This document shows positions 1 through 7,031 of a DNA stretch of 14,270 nt, in pieces. Each line of letters opens with the position of its first letter. The stretch's first letter is position 1. The notes below the pieces were generated by a model. That model did not search any database and was not told the DNA's origin. It was given only the letters and a program-made list of their open reading frames with translations. Source of the stretch: DASRCB01 sp035653295 (GTDB lineage Bacteria > Acidobacteriota > Terriglobia > Bryobacterales > Bryobacteraceae); NCBI GenBank assembly GCA_035653295.1, contig DASRCB010000048.1, positions 1 through 14,270 on the forward strand, given 5' to 3'. The position numbers were made by a program, and so were the translations under genes.

Positions 1-336
1 CTCAGCCTGCTGGCCGGCATCTGGTTGTTCCTCACGCCGCTCATTTACGGAGCCTGGTACAACGGGAACAAGTACAACGGCTTCACCGTGGGAGGGCTGA
101 TCATCCTGTTCTCGGCGATTCGGCTGGCGCGTCCGGCGGGCGCTCCGGCGCTGAGCTGGATGATGGTCATCTTCGGCGTCTGGACCTGCCTCTCGCCGTG
201 GATCTTTCGTTACGGCATCGAAATGCGTTCCTGGAACAACATCGCCATCGGCGTGCTGGTGATCGTGTTCAGCGTGGTAAGCGCGCACGCCACGCCGATG
301 GAGCCGCGGCATACCGGGCCATCGCGGGTTCCGTAG
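1..336 (+). CDS. SPW-repeat membrane protein, 5' end cut off by window edge
   Basis: The frame is open from the first base and ends at TAG 334-336, so at least 111 residues are present and the true start lies upstream. Two copies of the SPW pattern are visible. The first is a hydrophobic stretch with GIWLFLTPLIYG near the left edge; the second, about 45 residues later, reads FGVWTCLSPWIFRYG. A third hydrophobic segment (IAIGVLVIVFSVV) follows. This matches the SPW repeat family (PF03779), small inner-membrane proteins of unknown function with paired helices ending in S-P-W. The hydrophilic tail after the last helix (SAHATPMEPRH...) is not part of the repeat and lies inside an 81-bp sequence found again at 1554-1634. 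The assignment as an SPW-type membrane protein is good; its physiological role is unknown. Confidence 0.8.
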   Translation, partial: LSLLAGIWLFLTPLIYGAWYNGNKYNGFTVGGLIILFSAIRLARPAGAPALSWMMVIFGVWTCLSPWIFRYGIEMRSWNNIAIGVLVIVFSVVSAHATPMEPRHTGPSRVP

Positions 337-352
337 CCTCAGACCCGCCGCA
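272..352. repeat. 81-bp direct repeat, copy 1
   Basis: This segment and 1554-1634 align without gaps over 81 bases with 7 mismatches (about 91%). It covers the last 20 or so codons of the SPW gene, its stop, and the bases after it. On the opposite strand its right end encodes L-R-R-V-stop, identical to the end of the NHL propeller gene at 1621, although no NHL gene is attached here. Four of the five changed SPW-frame codons are silent or conservative in the protein tail, as expected for two copies of one former gene end. Confidence 0.85.
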
Positions 353-384
353 ACTGGTTCTACATCGGGACATACAACCAGCGA

Positions 385-399
385 CAGGTCCCGTACCTG
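385..399. other. Small inverted repeat in the SPW to propeller gap
   Basis: The arms CAGGT (385-389) and ACCTG (395-399) are exact reverse complements around a 5-nt loop. No T-run follows, so this is not a clear terminator. The rest of the 199-nt gap (337-535) holds repeat copy 1 and a TACAAT hexamer at 418-423 that could be a -10 box for the propeller gene. No matching -35 box is seen, so I do not call a promoter. Confidence 0.3.
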
Positions 400-535
400 C
401 CCACACCCCGTCGCGGATACAATAACAGCGACAGCTTCACCTTTACTCTTCTGACCGCTATTCGATATGTGGGCTACTTCAAGCCCGATCGGCTGGGCCG
501 CCCGGCTGCGGGAGACTCGCGCCGGGACTGTAGCG

Positions 536-1510
536 ATGTCAGTCTACGCTCGAATTTTATTCACACTCACGGCGGTGCTGATGGCCGCCCCCGGAGCTCC
601 TGCGGGGTCGATCACCAGCGAGACATCCAGCTATATCCCTGCATACTTTGCCCAGGCAGCAATGCAACCGGGGGATGCTGAGATCATCTTGTTCCCCTTC
701 ACTCCGGTGAAGTCGCCCGGCGGGATCAGGCTTCCCGGCATGCAGAATTGCAACCTCTACTGCTTTGGACCGGACGGGAGATCGGTGTATGTTCGCCCGA
801 GCACGGGCCTCGGCATTAACAGGATCGACTTCGGACCGACGCGAGAACGCACCATATCGGGCTCAACAGAACTCGGGGTGATGTTCTTAACCGTAACGCG
901 GTCAGGCAGGCTCTTAGTAGCCGGCCACGACCTCCGGACTCATACGTGCGGCGCCTACGAACTGGATCCGAATACGGGCAGCCACCGCCCCCTGCGAACT
1001 GGTGATTTTCCGGACTGCGGTGGGGCGCTGGGCCGAATCTCGCCTGACGGCGCTCAGGTGGTAAGTCAGACTGAGCCCGTGGCCCGCGTTACGCCCGATG
1101 GTCAACTGCAGAGACTGGCGTCCGACCACTTGAGACTGGTGGATCTGAGGAGCGGCGCGAGCCGATCCCTGCTCCCCGTGCAACCAGGATCCGCAACTGG
1201 GAGTTGGTCTCCCGACGGGCGCTGGATCGCTGCCAAGAGCAACGGTCGCATCGTTGTTATCGACGCAAACAACCCGGCTCACAAAAAGAAGTTGGGCGCG
1301 GCGGGCGTCGATGCTCAATTAATCTGGTCGCCTGATTCCAGGCAGTTGTTGTTCGCTAAAGCCGAATGGTTGCGCTGCTTCATGGGGGATGATGCAGAAA
1401 CCCTCGCAGTCGTGGATATCGAAACCGGTAAGCAACGCGCGGTCGAAAGTTCGCATTGTGCGGTTCAGAGCTCGGCTGCCGGATGGATCGATCCAGCGGT
1501 GCTGCGATGA
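536..1510 (+). CDS. Secreted WD40-like beta-propeller protein
   Basis: I place the start at ATG 536 (324 residues). It opens with a classic Sec signal peptide (MSVYARILFTLTAVLMAAPGAPAG), and a GGGA lies 8 nt upstream. The frame stays open back to an ATG at 467, but that start would bury the signal and has no ribosome-binding site. The mature part has propeller-blade signatures of the PD40/WD40-like type: GPDGRSVYV, ISPDGAQVV, WSPDGRWIAA, WSPDSRQLLF and VDIETGKQRA. About nine cysteines suggest a disulfide-bearing extracytoplasmic domain. No catalytic motif is seen, so binding or scaffolding is more likely than enzyme activity. The gene is bracketed by 81-bp direct repeats. It uses TTA leucine codons (887, 914, 1319) and looks less GC-rich than its neighbours, consistent with later arrival. 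It converges on the NHL gene. Confidence 0.75.
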   Translation: MSVYARILFTLTAVLMAAPGAPAGSITSETSSYIPAYFAQAAMQPGDAEIILFPFTPVKSPGGIRLPGMQNCNLYCFGPDGRSVYVRPSTGLGINRIDFGPTRERTISGSTELGVMFLTVTRSGRLLVAGHDLRTHTCGAYELDPNTGSHRPLRTGDFPDCGGALGRISPDGAQVVSQTEPVARVTPDGQLQRLASDHLRLVDLRSGASRSLLPVQPGSATGSWSPDGRWIAAKSNGRIVVIDANNPAHKKKLGAAGVDAQLIWSPDSRQLLFAKAEWLRCFMGDDAETLAVVDIETGKQRAVESSHCAVQSSAAGWIDPAVLR

Positions 1511-1553
1511 TTCGTGTCGCTGCAGGCCGATTGATTACGAAACAGCGCCTGCG

Positions 1554-1634
1554 GCGTGGTCAGCGCGAACGCCACGCCGATGAAGCCGCGGCATACCGGG
1601 CCCTCGCGGGCGCCGTAGCCTCAGACCCGGCGCA
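1554..1634. repeat. 81-bp direct repeat, copy 2
   Basis: This is the partner of 272-352. Read on + it still encodes an SPW-type gene tail (VVSANATPMKPRHTGPSRAP, then TAG at 1616-1618) but has no SPW gene in front of it, so it is a detached 3' fragment. Its last 14 bases are the true 3' end of the NHL gene on the - strand. The rest of the 110-nt gap between the propeller stop and the NHL stop (1511-1553) shows nothing recognisable. A short GCCC-TCGC-GGGC hairpin lies inside the repeat and has no T-run. Confidence 0.85.
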
Positions 1635-2655
1635 GACGGCTGACGCGACCGACCTCCACCCACTCCACGACGTAGATGTTTCCGGCGTGGTCGAAGCAGG
1701 CGCCGTGCGGGCAGACGAACTTGCCAGGCGTGAAGTGGTCGCGCGTGAGCTTGCGCGTCTCCATGTAGTCGCTGTGCGAGTCATCGCCGAGCTGGACGAT
1801 GACTTCGTTGTCCCTGTCCATCAGCGTGACGCGCGCGAACAGATCCGGCACCACCACATCGCCGTTCTTATACAGGTTGAAATGACACGGCGCGTTCGTG
1901 CCCTGAATGAAGTCGATGTGCCTGCCGTCGAGCGTGAAGCGCTGGATGCGCTTGTTGGCGCGGTCGGCCACCATCAGCACCGGCTCATGATCGCGGGTAT
2001 CGCAGATGATGCCGTGCGGGCAGGAAAGCTGCCCCGCTTCCGATCCGGGTCCGCCGAAGGTGCGGATGTACTCGCCCTTGCTGTTGTACTGAATGATGTA
2101 GCTTGATCCGTAGCCGTCGCCGACGTAGATATCGCCATTGGGGGCCACCGCGAGATTGGTTGGGCTATATTTCAGCGGCTTGCCGTCCGGCCCCGGCTTC
2201 GAATACGGCTCCGACTGCTGAGGATAACCCAGCGTGAACACCTCTTCGCCATCGAGCGTAGTCTTCACCACGATGCCGCGCTGGATGTCGCACAGGTAGA
2301 GAAACTCATCGCGCCCCTCTTTGCGAATGTGCAGGCCGTGCGCGCCCCCGCGGAACTCCTTGCCCCAGCTCTTGATGAAGCGGCCTTTTTCATCGAACAC
2401 CACCATGCTGTCCGGCTTCTCGCTCAGCGAGTAGACGGTGTGGTGAATGTAGACGCGGTCGTGCGAATCGACGCAGACGCCGTGCGTGTTGCCGTAGCGG
2501 ATGTCCGCGGGCAGATCGCCCCAGTCGTGCGTCACCTCGTAGGTGTGCTGGCCTTCGCCGAGGATCGGCTTGCGGTTGCCGGACTTATCTTCGGCGCCCA
2601 GGATGAATGGAGCGCCGAGCGCGGCGCCAAGGAAGGTACGGCGGGACGTGGCCAT
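1621..2655 (-). CDS. Tat-exported NHL-repeat six-bladed beta-propeller protein
   Basis: The product has 344 residues. The N-terminus carries a twin-arginine signal (SRRTFLGAALGAPFILG, residues 4-20), so it should be exported folded. The body shows NHL blades with the usual HG..D..G.IYV pattern: THGVCVDSHDRVYI (57-70), GGAHGLHI (103-110), SPTNLAVAPNGDIYVGD (164-180), CPHGIICD (212-219) and CPHGACFDHAGNIYVVEW (315-332). Repeated histidines in these turns recall peptidyl-alpha-hydroxyglycine alpha-amidating lyase-like propellers, where His residues bind metal. Enzyme activity here is only a possibility; many relatives are annotated just as 6-bladed beta-propeller. The gene starts 3 nt after the ribulokinase stop and its Shine-Dalgarno lies inside that gene, so the two are probably translated from one mRNA. 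The 3' end lies in repeat copy 2. Confidence 0.8.
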   Translation of the reverse strand: MATSRRTFLGAALGAPFILGAEDKSGNRKPILGEGQHTYEVTHDWGDLPADIRYGNTHGVCVDSHDRVYIHHTVYSLSEKPDSMVVFDEKGRFIKSWGKEFRGGAHGLHIRKEGRDEFLYLCDIQRGIVVKTTLDGEEVFTLGYPQQSEPYSKPGPDGKPLKYSPTNLAVAPNGDIYVGDGYGSSYIIQYNSKGEYIRTFGGPGSEAGQLSCPHGIICDTRDHEPVLMVADRANKRIQRFTLDGRHIDFIQGTNAPCHFNLYKNGDVVVPDLFARVTLMDRDNEVIVQLGDDSHSDYMETRKLTRDHFTPGKFVCPHGACFDHAGNIYVVEWVEVGRVSRLRRV

Positions 2656-2658
2656 CGA

Positions 2659-4242
2659 TCAGGTTCTCCTGGCTTCGGCGGCGATGCGGCGGAGCGACGG
2701 CAGCACCGCGCCGATGGATACGGGTTTCGAGTCTTTGCTGCCCAGTGCGAAGTATAGCTCGCGGTAGAGGCCGAAAAGCTCATCATAGGCGGAGCGGCTG
2801 GCCGCGGCGGGCGTGAAGGTGACGTGCTTCAGGCACATCGCGTCCTGCGCTTCCTCTACGGTTTTGAATGCGCCTGCGGCCAGAAACGCGAAGATCGCCG
2901 AACCGAGGCTGGTGACGTCGCCTTCGGGGACGAGAATCGGCTTGTTCAGCACGTCCGCGTAGACCTGGTTGAGCACGGCGTTGCGCCGCGGGATTCCGCC
3001 GCCGTTGATGACCCGCCGCACCGGGACGCCGTACTGCTCCATGCGCTCCAGGATGATGCGCGTGTGGAAGGCGGTACCCTCGATCGCGGCGAAGAGCTCG
3101 TCCTGCGCGGTATGGGTGAGGTTCCAGCCCAGCGTGACGCCGCCCAGCTCGGGGTTGACCAGCACGGTGCGATCGCCGTTGTCCCAGGTGAGGCGCAGCA
3201 GACCCGTCTGGCCCGCCCTGTATGCTTCAAGCCCTTCCGAGAGGCGGGCCACGTCGGTGCCGGCGCGGCGGGCGATGGCTTCGAAGATGTCGCCGGTGGC
3301 CGAGAGGCCGGCCTCAATCCCAGTAAAGCCGGGGTTAACCGATCCGGCGACCACGCCGCAGACGCCCGGAACGAGGGTAGCGGCGTTGCTGATGCCGATG
3401 ATGCAGGTGGAGGTGCCGATCACGTTCACCACATCGCCCAGGCGGACTCCGGCGCCGATGGCGTCCCAGTGCGCGTCGAAGGCCCCGACGGGAATGGGAA
3501 TCCCGGGGCGAAGCCCCATGCGCTCGGCCCATTCGGGAGCGAGGTGGCCGGCAATCACGTCGGAGGTGGCGTAGCGGCCGGTGGCGATCTTCTCGCGCAT
3601 GCCTGCGAGCAGCGGGTCCACGCGGGTAAGGAATTCTTCCGGCGGAAGTCCGCCGAGTGACTCGTTCCACATCCACTTGTGGCCCATGGCGCAGATGCTG
3701 CGCGGCAAGGCGGCCGGGTCGGTAATGCCGCAGAGCGTGGCGGCAACCATATCGCAGTGCTCCAGCGCGGTGATCATGCGGGCGCGCTTGTCGGGGTTGT
3801 GCCGCAGCCAGTGCAGGAGCTTGGAGAAGCCCCACTCGGAGGAGTACACGCCGCCGCACCAGTCGATGGCCGGCAGCCCCGATTCGTGCGCCGTTTGCGT
3901 GATGAGCGCGGCCTCCTGCCAGGCGCGATGGTCGCACCACATGTAGTAGTCGTCCAGGGGCTCGAGGCCTTCGCCGACGGGCACGATGCTCGATCCGGTG
4001 GTGTCGATGGCGAGGGCTTCGATGCTGTGTCCGTCAACGCCGGCGGCTTTGGTGGCGGCGCGGGTGGCCTCCACCAGCGCGTTCATGTGGTCGGCGTGCG
4101 ACTGCGTGGCGTGGTCGGGATCCTCGCGGCGGCGGTGCAGAGGGTACGACGCCGTCCCCGCCCCCAGGCGGCCCTTGGCGCTGTCGAAGATCGAAACCCG
4201 AACGCTGAGCGTCCCAAAATCCACGCCGGCGACGATGCTCAT
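2659..4242 (-). CDS. araB: Ribulokinase (FGGY sugar kinase)
   Basis: This is a 527-residue FGGY kinase, close to the roughly 530-570 typical of bacterial AraB. The enzyme phosphorylates L-ribulose with ATP to L-ribulose 5-phosphate in the cytoplasm. Visible landmarks in order: the N-terminal phosphate-binding turn VDFGTLSVR (7-15), AIDTTGSS (78-85), the AraB-like GGVYSSEWGFSKLLH (130-144), CAMGHKWMWNESLGGLP (184-200), GAFDAHWDAIGAG (253-265) with the likely catalytic base Asp256, IGTSTC (275-280), GSVNPGFTGIEAGLSATGD (300-318), and the C-terminal NGGGIPRRN (413-421). The YSSEW and GTSTC segments favour AraB over xylulo-, ribito- or glycerol kinases. No araA, araD or sugar transporter lies nearby, so arabinose use cannot be confirmed from context. 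It sits 35 nt after the DUF4097 gene and is coupled to the NHL gene behind it. Confidence 0.85.
   Translation of the reverse strand: MSIVAGVDFGTLSVRVSIFDSAKGRLGAGTASYPLHRRREDPDHATQSHADHMNALVEATRAATKAAGVDGHSIEALAIDTTGSSIVPVGEGLEPLDDYYMWCDHRAWQEAALITQTAHESGLPAIDWCGGVYSSEWGFSKLLHWLRHNPDKRARMITALEHCDMVAATLCGITDPAALPRSICAMGHKWMWNESLGGLPPEEFLTRVDPLLAGMREKIATGRYATSDVIAGHLAPEWAERMGLRPGIPIPVGAFDAHWDAIGAGVRLGDVVNVIGTSTCIIGISNAATLVPGVCGVVAGSVNPGFTGIEAGLSATGDIFEAIARRAGTDVARLSEGLEAYRAGQTGLLRLTWDNGDRTVLVNPELGGVTLGWNLTHTAQDELFAAIEGTAFHTRIILERMEQYGVPVRRVINGGGIPRRNAVLNQVYADVLNKPILVPEGDVTSLGSAIFAFLAAGAFKTVEEAQDAMCLKHVTFTPAAASRSAYDELFGLYRELYFALGSKDSKPVSIGAVLPSLRRIAAEARRT
2665..2670 (-). promoter_or_regulatory. 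Shine-Dalgarno of the NHL gene inside araB
   Basis: On the - strand this reads AGGAGA, 9 nt before the ATG at 2655. It falls in the last codons of the ribulokinase gene, supporting both the chosen start and coupled translation. Confidence 0.7.
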
Positions 4243-4277
4243 TTGGCTCTATGCCACTGTATCGCGGCGCCGCGGCC

Positions 4278-5135
4278 CTACTCGATTTCGATGTTGCCGC
4301 TGTCTACCTGAATGTCCACCGGCGGGCCGCCGCCGCGCATCTGTCCCTCGACGCGCTGCTTCGAAATTGTGCCGTGCACGGTCATCTCGGACACGGTGAT
4401 GCGGCCGCTGTCCGAGTGAGCCCTGACATCGTAGCCGCCGGTTTTCGCCAGCCGGACATGGATGCCGCCGGAATCGGCGTGCGCCCGGACCGCCGCGTTG
4501 ACCGTCTGTGAAACGCGAATGCCGCCGGAATCTGTTGAAGCATCCACGCTGCCCGCGACCTCCAGCGCATCGATGCCGCCGGAATCGGCGCGCGCGAACA
4601 CCGGACCGTGGATATTGCGGATATGAATTCCGCCGGAGTCGGTCGCCGCTTTCACTTCATTGCCGATATCGGAGGCCTCGATGCCGCCGGAATCGGCCTT
4701 GCAGTCCACCGGACCGCGTACGCCAGTCACGTGGATGCCGCCGGAATCGGCGCGCGCCCGAACCTGCGTGTCCTCCGGCGCCGTGATGACCAGGCGCATT
4801 GACACCCCGCGCAGCAGCGATTTTCGCTGCACGTAGCCGACGCGAATGGTGTTGCCGCTCTGTTCGATGGGCGGGTTCCTTTCCAGCTCCCGAATGTGAT
4901 CCTCCGCGTTGCCGTCGCCCCCCATGAACCAGCCGTGCGCTGCTTTGAGATAGCCGTGGATCTGCACCGTGCCGGAGCCACCGCGATTCACCTCGATGCC
5001 GCCGGAATCGGTCATGAGGTCCAGGTTCACGGGTCCGCTGACGTTCAGGGTGCGCTCGAACGTGCGCTCGGTCTGAGCGTGGCAGGCGATGGCGGCGAAG
5101 ACACAGATGAAGCCAGCCGCAAGTAACGGTTTCAT
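4278..5135 (-). CDS. Secreted DUF4097 beta-strand repeat protein with DSGGI repeats
   Basis: The product has 285 residues and a Sec signal peptide (MKPLLAAGFICVFAAIACHA). The mature protein is a solenoid-like repeat: exact DSGGI pentads begin at residues 43, 130, 148, 166, 184, 202 and 221, with degraded copies DSGRI (242) and DSGNI (278). The central copies are 18-19 residues apart, one turn of a right-handed beta-helix as in the DUF4097/DUF2807 adhesin-like families. It is expected outside the inner membrane; the ligand is unknown. An AGGA lies 8 nt before the ATG, supporting the start. It follows the ABC ATPase by 49 nt on the same strand, and genes of this family often accompany envelope-stress or ABC export genes, so a role in envelope response is a fair inference. 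Confidence 0.8.
   Translation of the reverse strand: MKPLLAAGFICVFAAIACHAQTERTFERTLNVSGPVNLDLMTDSGGIEVNRGGSGTVQIHGYLKAAHGWFMGGDGNAEDHIRELERNPPIEQSGNTIRVGYVQRKSLLRGVSMRLVITAPEDTQVRARADSGGIHVTGVRGPVDCKADSGGIEASDIGNEVKAATDSGGIHIRNIHGPVFARADSGGIDALEVAGSVDASTDSGGIRVSQTVNAAVRAHADSGGIHVRLAKTGGYDVRAHSDSGRITVSEMTVHGTISKQRVEGQMRGGGPPVDIQVDSGNIEIE
4462..4750. repeat. Tandem 54-57 bp coding repeats inside the DUF4097 gene
   Basis: The block ATGCCGCCGGAATC (or a one- or two-base variant) begins near 4462, 4519, 4573, 4627, 4681 and 4735, a spacing of 57 then 54 bp throughout. Each is the complement of codons for D-S-G-G-I. A seventh copy lies apart near 4995. The DNA is conserved at third positions as well as in the protein, which suggests recent repeat expansion or gene conversion. 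Confidence 0.8.
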
Positions 5136-5167
5136 AACGTTGTTCCTATTTAGAATACGCGGGATTT

Positions 5168-5185
5168 GGCCGAGGGTTCCCGGCC
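5168..5185. other. Hairpin between the ABC ATPase and DUF4097 genes
   Basis: GGCC and GGG (5168-5176) pair with CCC and GGCC (5179-5185) around a 2-nt loop with a 2-nt bulge. On the - strand the hairpin starts at the ATPase stop and is followed by AAATCCC rather than a T-run. It is more likely a weak attenuator or processing point than a full terminator. Confidence 0.3.
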
Positions 5186-5871
5186 TAGGTGGAGCTCTCT
5201 ACCCGCCCGTCGCGCATGGTGATGATCCGATGGCCATAGGCGGCGGCCTCGGGATTGTGCGTGATCATGAGGATGGTCTGGTTCAGGCGCTGATTGAGGT
5301 CCCTGAGCAGCGCCAGAACGGCATTGGAGTTCTCCGTATCCAGGTTCCCGGTGGGCTCGTCGGCCAGAAGAATCGCCGGCCGATTTACGATTCCGCGGGC
5401 GATGGCCACGCGCTGCTGCTCGCCTCCGGAAAGCGCCCGGGGCTTGTGGTGCAGACGCTTCTCGATGCCCAGCAGCCGCAGCGTCTCGGCAAACTGTGTG
5501 TCGTCCTCGCCGGTGCGGCCGGCAATGTAGCGCGCAATCTCGATGTTGTCCCGCGCGGTAAGCGTGGGCAGCAGGTTGTACTTCTGGAAGACGAACCCGA
5601 CGGTAGTCTTCCGCAGCTGGGTGCGTTCGCCTTCTGTCAGGTCGCGCAGATTGCGCCCCTCAATGAACACCTGCCCGGCGCTGGGCGGTGTCAGCCCGCC
5701 GAGCACGTTGAACAGCGTCGATTTGCCCGACCCGGACGGGCCGATGATGGACACGAATTCCCCGCGCGCGATGTCCAGGTCCACACCGCGGAGCGCGTTC
5801 ACGTCTACTTCGCCTACCCGGTAGGTCTTCTTCAGACCTCGCACTGAGACGATGGGTCCGCCGTTATTCAT
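5185..5871 (-). CDS. MacB/LolD-type ABC transporter ATP-binding protein
   Basis: Start chosen at ATG 5871, giving 228 residues; the frame is open 7 codons further but a GAGG ribosome-binding site fits this ATG and the protein then aligns with family length. All ABC ATPase motifs are present: Walker A GPSGSGKST (44-52), Q-loop VFQKYNLLP (from 94), signature LSGGEQQR (147-154), Walker B ILLADEPTGNLD (167-178) and H-loop THN (about 194-196). The QKYNLLPTLT and ADEPTGNLD segments are typical of the MacB/LolD/FtsE group, which powers extrusion of lipoproteins, peptides or antibiotics through mechanotransmission rather than transport through a membrane pore. Its ATG overlaps the permease stop by 8 nt (ATGAATAA), so the two subunits are translationally coupled. 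Confidence 0.9.
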   Translation of the reverse strand: MNNGGPIVSVRGLKKTYRVGEVDVNALRGVDLDIARGEFVSIIGPSGSGKSTLFNVLGGLTPPSAGQVFIEGRNLRDLTEGERTQLRKTTVGFVFQKYNLLPTLTARDNIEIARYIAGRTGEDDTQFAETLRLLGIEKRLHHKPRALSGGEQQRVAIARGIVNRPAILLADEPTGNLDTENSNAVLALLRDLNQRLNQTILMITHNPEAAAYGHRIITMRDGRVESST

Positions 5872-6955
5872 AGGCCAACGCCTCGATCGCATCCTGCCGC
5901 GCAGCCTTCATTCCCGGGTATGCGGCGCCCAGCAGCGCGCCTCCAATGGCGATGGCCGCGGCAATGGGCCACCAGTCGGGCACGATGGCCTGGATGAGCG
6001 TGCCCGGCGCAAAGGTCATGATCATCCATCGCGTCCCGTAGGTCAGGATGATGCCCAGCACCGAGCCCATCACGGCCAGCACCGCGGTCTCGCGCAGGAG
6101 GACGTTCAGAATGAATCCCGAGGAGGCGCCGATGGCCTTCAGCACACCGATTTCACGCGTGCGCTCCAGCACCGCGGTATACATGGACAGGAACACCACC
6201 AGGAAGCCGACGATGATTCCCAGCCCGATCACGACGTAAATGAATTCCCGCAGCATGGGGACGTTGTTCACGCTGAACTGCGAGACGAATTCGTCGATGG
6301 AGTAGATCTGATAATCCTGCAGGCGCGAGCGCAGCTCCTGAATCACGCTTTGCGTATTCGCCGGATTGTCCAGCTTCAGATAAACCGACGTGACCTTGCC
6401 GGTGTTGCCGGTCAGGTTCTGCAGCACGTCGATGGGCAGAATGATACGCGCCAGCTTGCCCTGCTCGAAGATGCCGGCCACATGCCAGCGCTTGTTTTTG
6501 ATGGTGACGTAGTCTCCGGCGTGGACCTTGTTCTGCTTCGCGTAGTATTCATCGACGATGACATCGTCTGGCTTTTCGAAGCCGTGGCCGGCAATGAATC
6601 GGAAGCCGCCGGTCATTTTCGAGAAGTCCTGGAAATCGACGCCGGTGACGGATGAGAACATGCCGGTGGGCTCGATCAGCACCCCGGTGGCAAGGGCTAC
6701 GTGCGGCTGTTTGCGCAGAAACGGGACCAGCTTTTCGGTCATGTTGCCGCTGAGCCCGATGATGGAGCTGCCCGGGGGACGCACCAGAATGTCGGCGCCG
6801 ACGCCGCGCGAACGCCGCGCCTGGTCCTCCAGCATGCCGCGGCTCAGGCCCACGAGCGTCAGCACCATGGTTACCTGCACTCCGATGGCGATGGTGCTCA
6901 GCAGCGTGCGCACCGGCCGGTGCTTCAGGTTTTCGACAACGAGTTTGTTGATCAA
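5864..6955 (-). CDS. MacB/FtsX-type ABC transporter permease
   Basis: The product has 363 residues and a four-helix MacB/FtsX layout: transmembrane segment at about 18-38, an extracytoplasmic domain of about 200 residues, then segments at about 236-262, 283-306 and 329-348. The cytoplasmic loop ERTREIGVLKAIGAS (264-278) is the hallmark FtsX-domain sequence. Together with the ATPase it forms an exporter of the MacB superfamily; the substrate is unknown. The start is TTG at 6953-6955: an in-frame stop lies 8 codons upstream with no ATG between, and the product then begins INKLVVENLKHRPVRTLLS as relatives do. No clear Shine-Dalgarno precedes it, and the region where one would sit is in the arm of an inverted repeat (6962-7019). 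No membrane-fusion partner is encoded nearby. Confidence 0.88.
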   Translation of the reverse strand: MINKLVVENLKHRPVRTLLSTIAIGVQVTMVLTLVGLSRGMLEDQARRSRGVGADILVRPPGSSIIGLSGNMTEKLVPFLRKQPHVALATGVLIEPTGMFSSVTGVDFQDFSKMTGGFRFIAGHGFEKPDDVIVDEYYAKQNKVHAGDYVTIKNKRWHVAGIFEQGKLARIILPIDVLQNLTGNTGKVTSVYLKLDNPANTQSVIQELRSRLQDYQIYSIDEFVSQFSVNNVPMLREFIYVVIGLGIIVGFLVVFLSMYTAVLERTREIGVLKAIGASSGFILNVLLRETAVLAVMGSVLGIILTYGTRWMIMTFAPGTLIQAIVPDWWPIAAAIAIGGALLGAAYPGMKAARQDAIEALAYE

Positions 6956-6961
6956 GAGCGG

Positions 6962-7019
6962 CGGTCCGCGCCGAGGATCTTACGTCCTCAATTGTATCGA
7001 TGCGCCTCTGCGCGGACCG
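6962..7019 (-). promoter_or_regulatory. Foldable leader in front of the ABC permease start
   Basis: The 10-bp arms CGGTCCGCGC (6962-6971) and GCGCGGACCG (7010-7019) are exact reverse complements. Inside them a second hairpin pairs 6973-6977 with 6985-6989 around a 7-nt loop. On the - strand mRNA the second long arm ends 6 nt before the TTG start, so it would cover the ribosome-binding region. The unpaired part also contains TACAAT on the - strand (6991-6996), a -10-like hexamer without a good -35, so the palindrome could instead be an operator at a promoter. Structure is seen; either function is inferred. Confidence 0.45.
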
Positions 7020-7031
7020 TTACGCCGCTGG

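Noticed and set aside
418..423. TACAAT as a -10 box for the propeller gene
   Set aside because: No acceptable -35 hexamer 16-18 bp upstream; kept only as a note.
467..535. Upstream ATG that would lengthen the propeller protein by 23 residues
   Set aside because: No ribosome-binding site, and it would place a charged extension before a good Sec signal peptide that begins at 536.
272..1634. Transposon or insertion sequence with long target duplication
   Set aside because: No transposase, no terminal inverted repeats, and the 81-bp flanks have 9% divergence and coding content, unlike a target-site duplication.
4462..4750. CRISPR-like array from the regular 54-bp spacing
   Set aside because: The units are in-frame codons of a signal-peptide-bearing repeat protein, and the intervening sequence is coding too.
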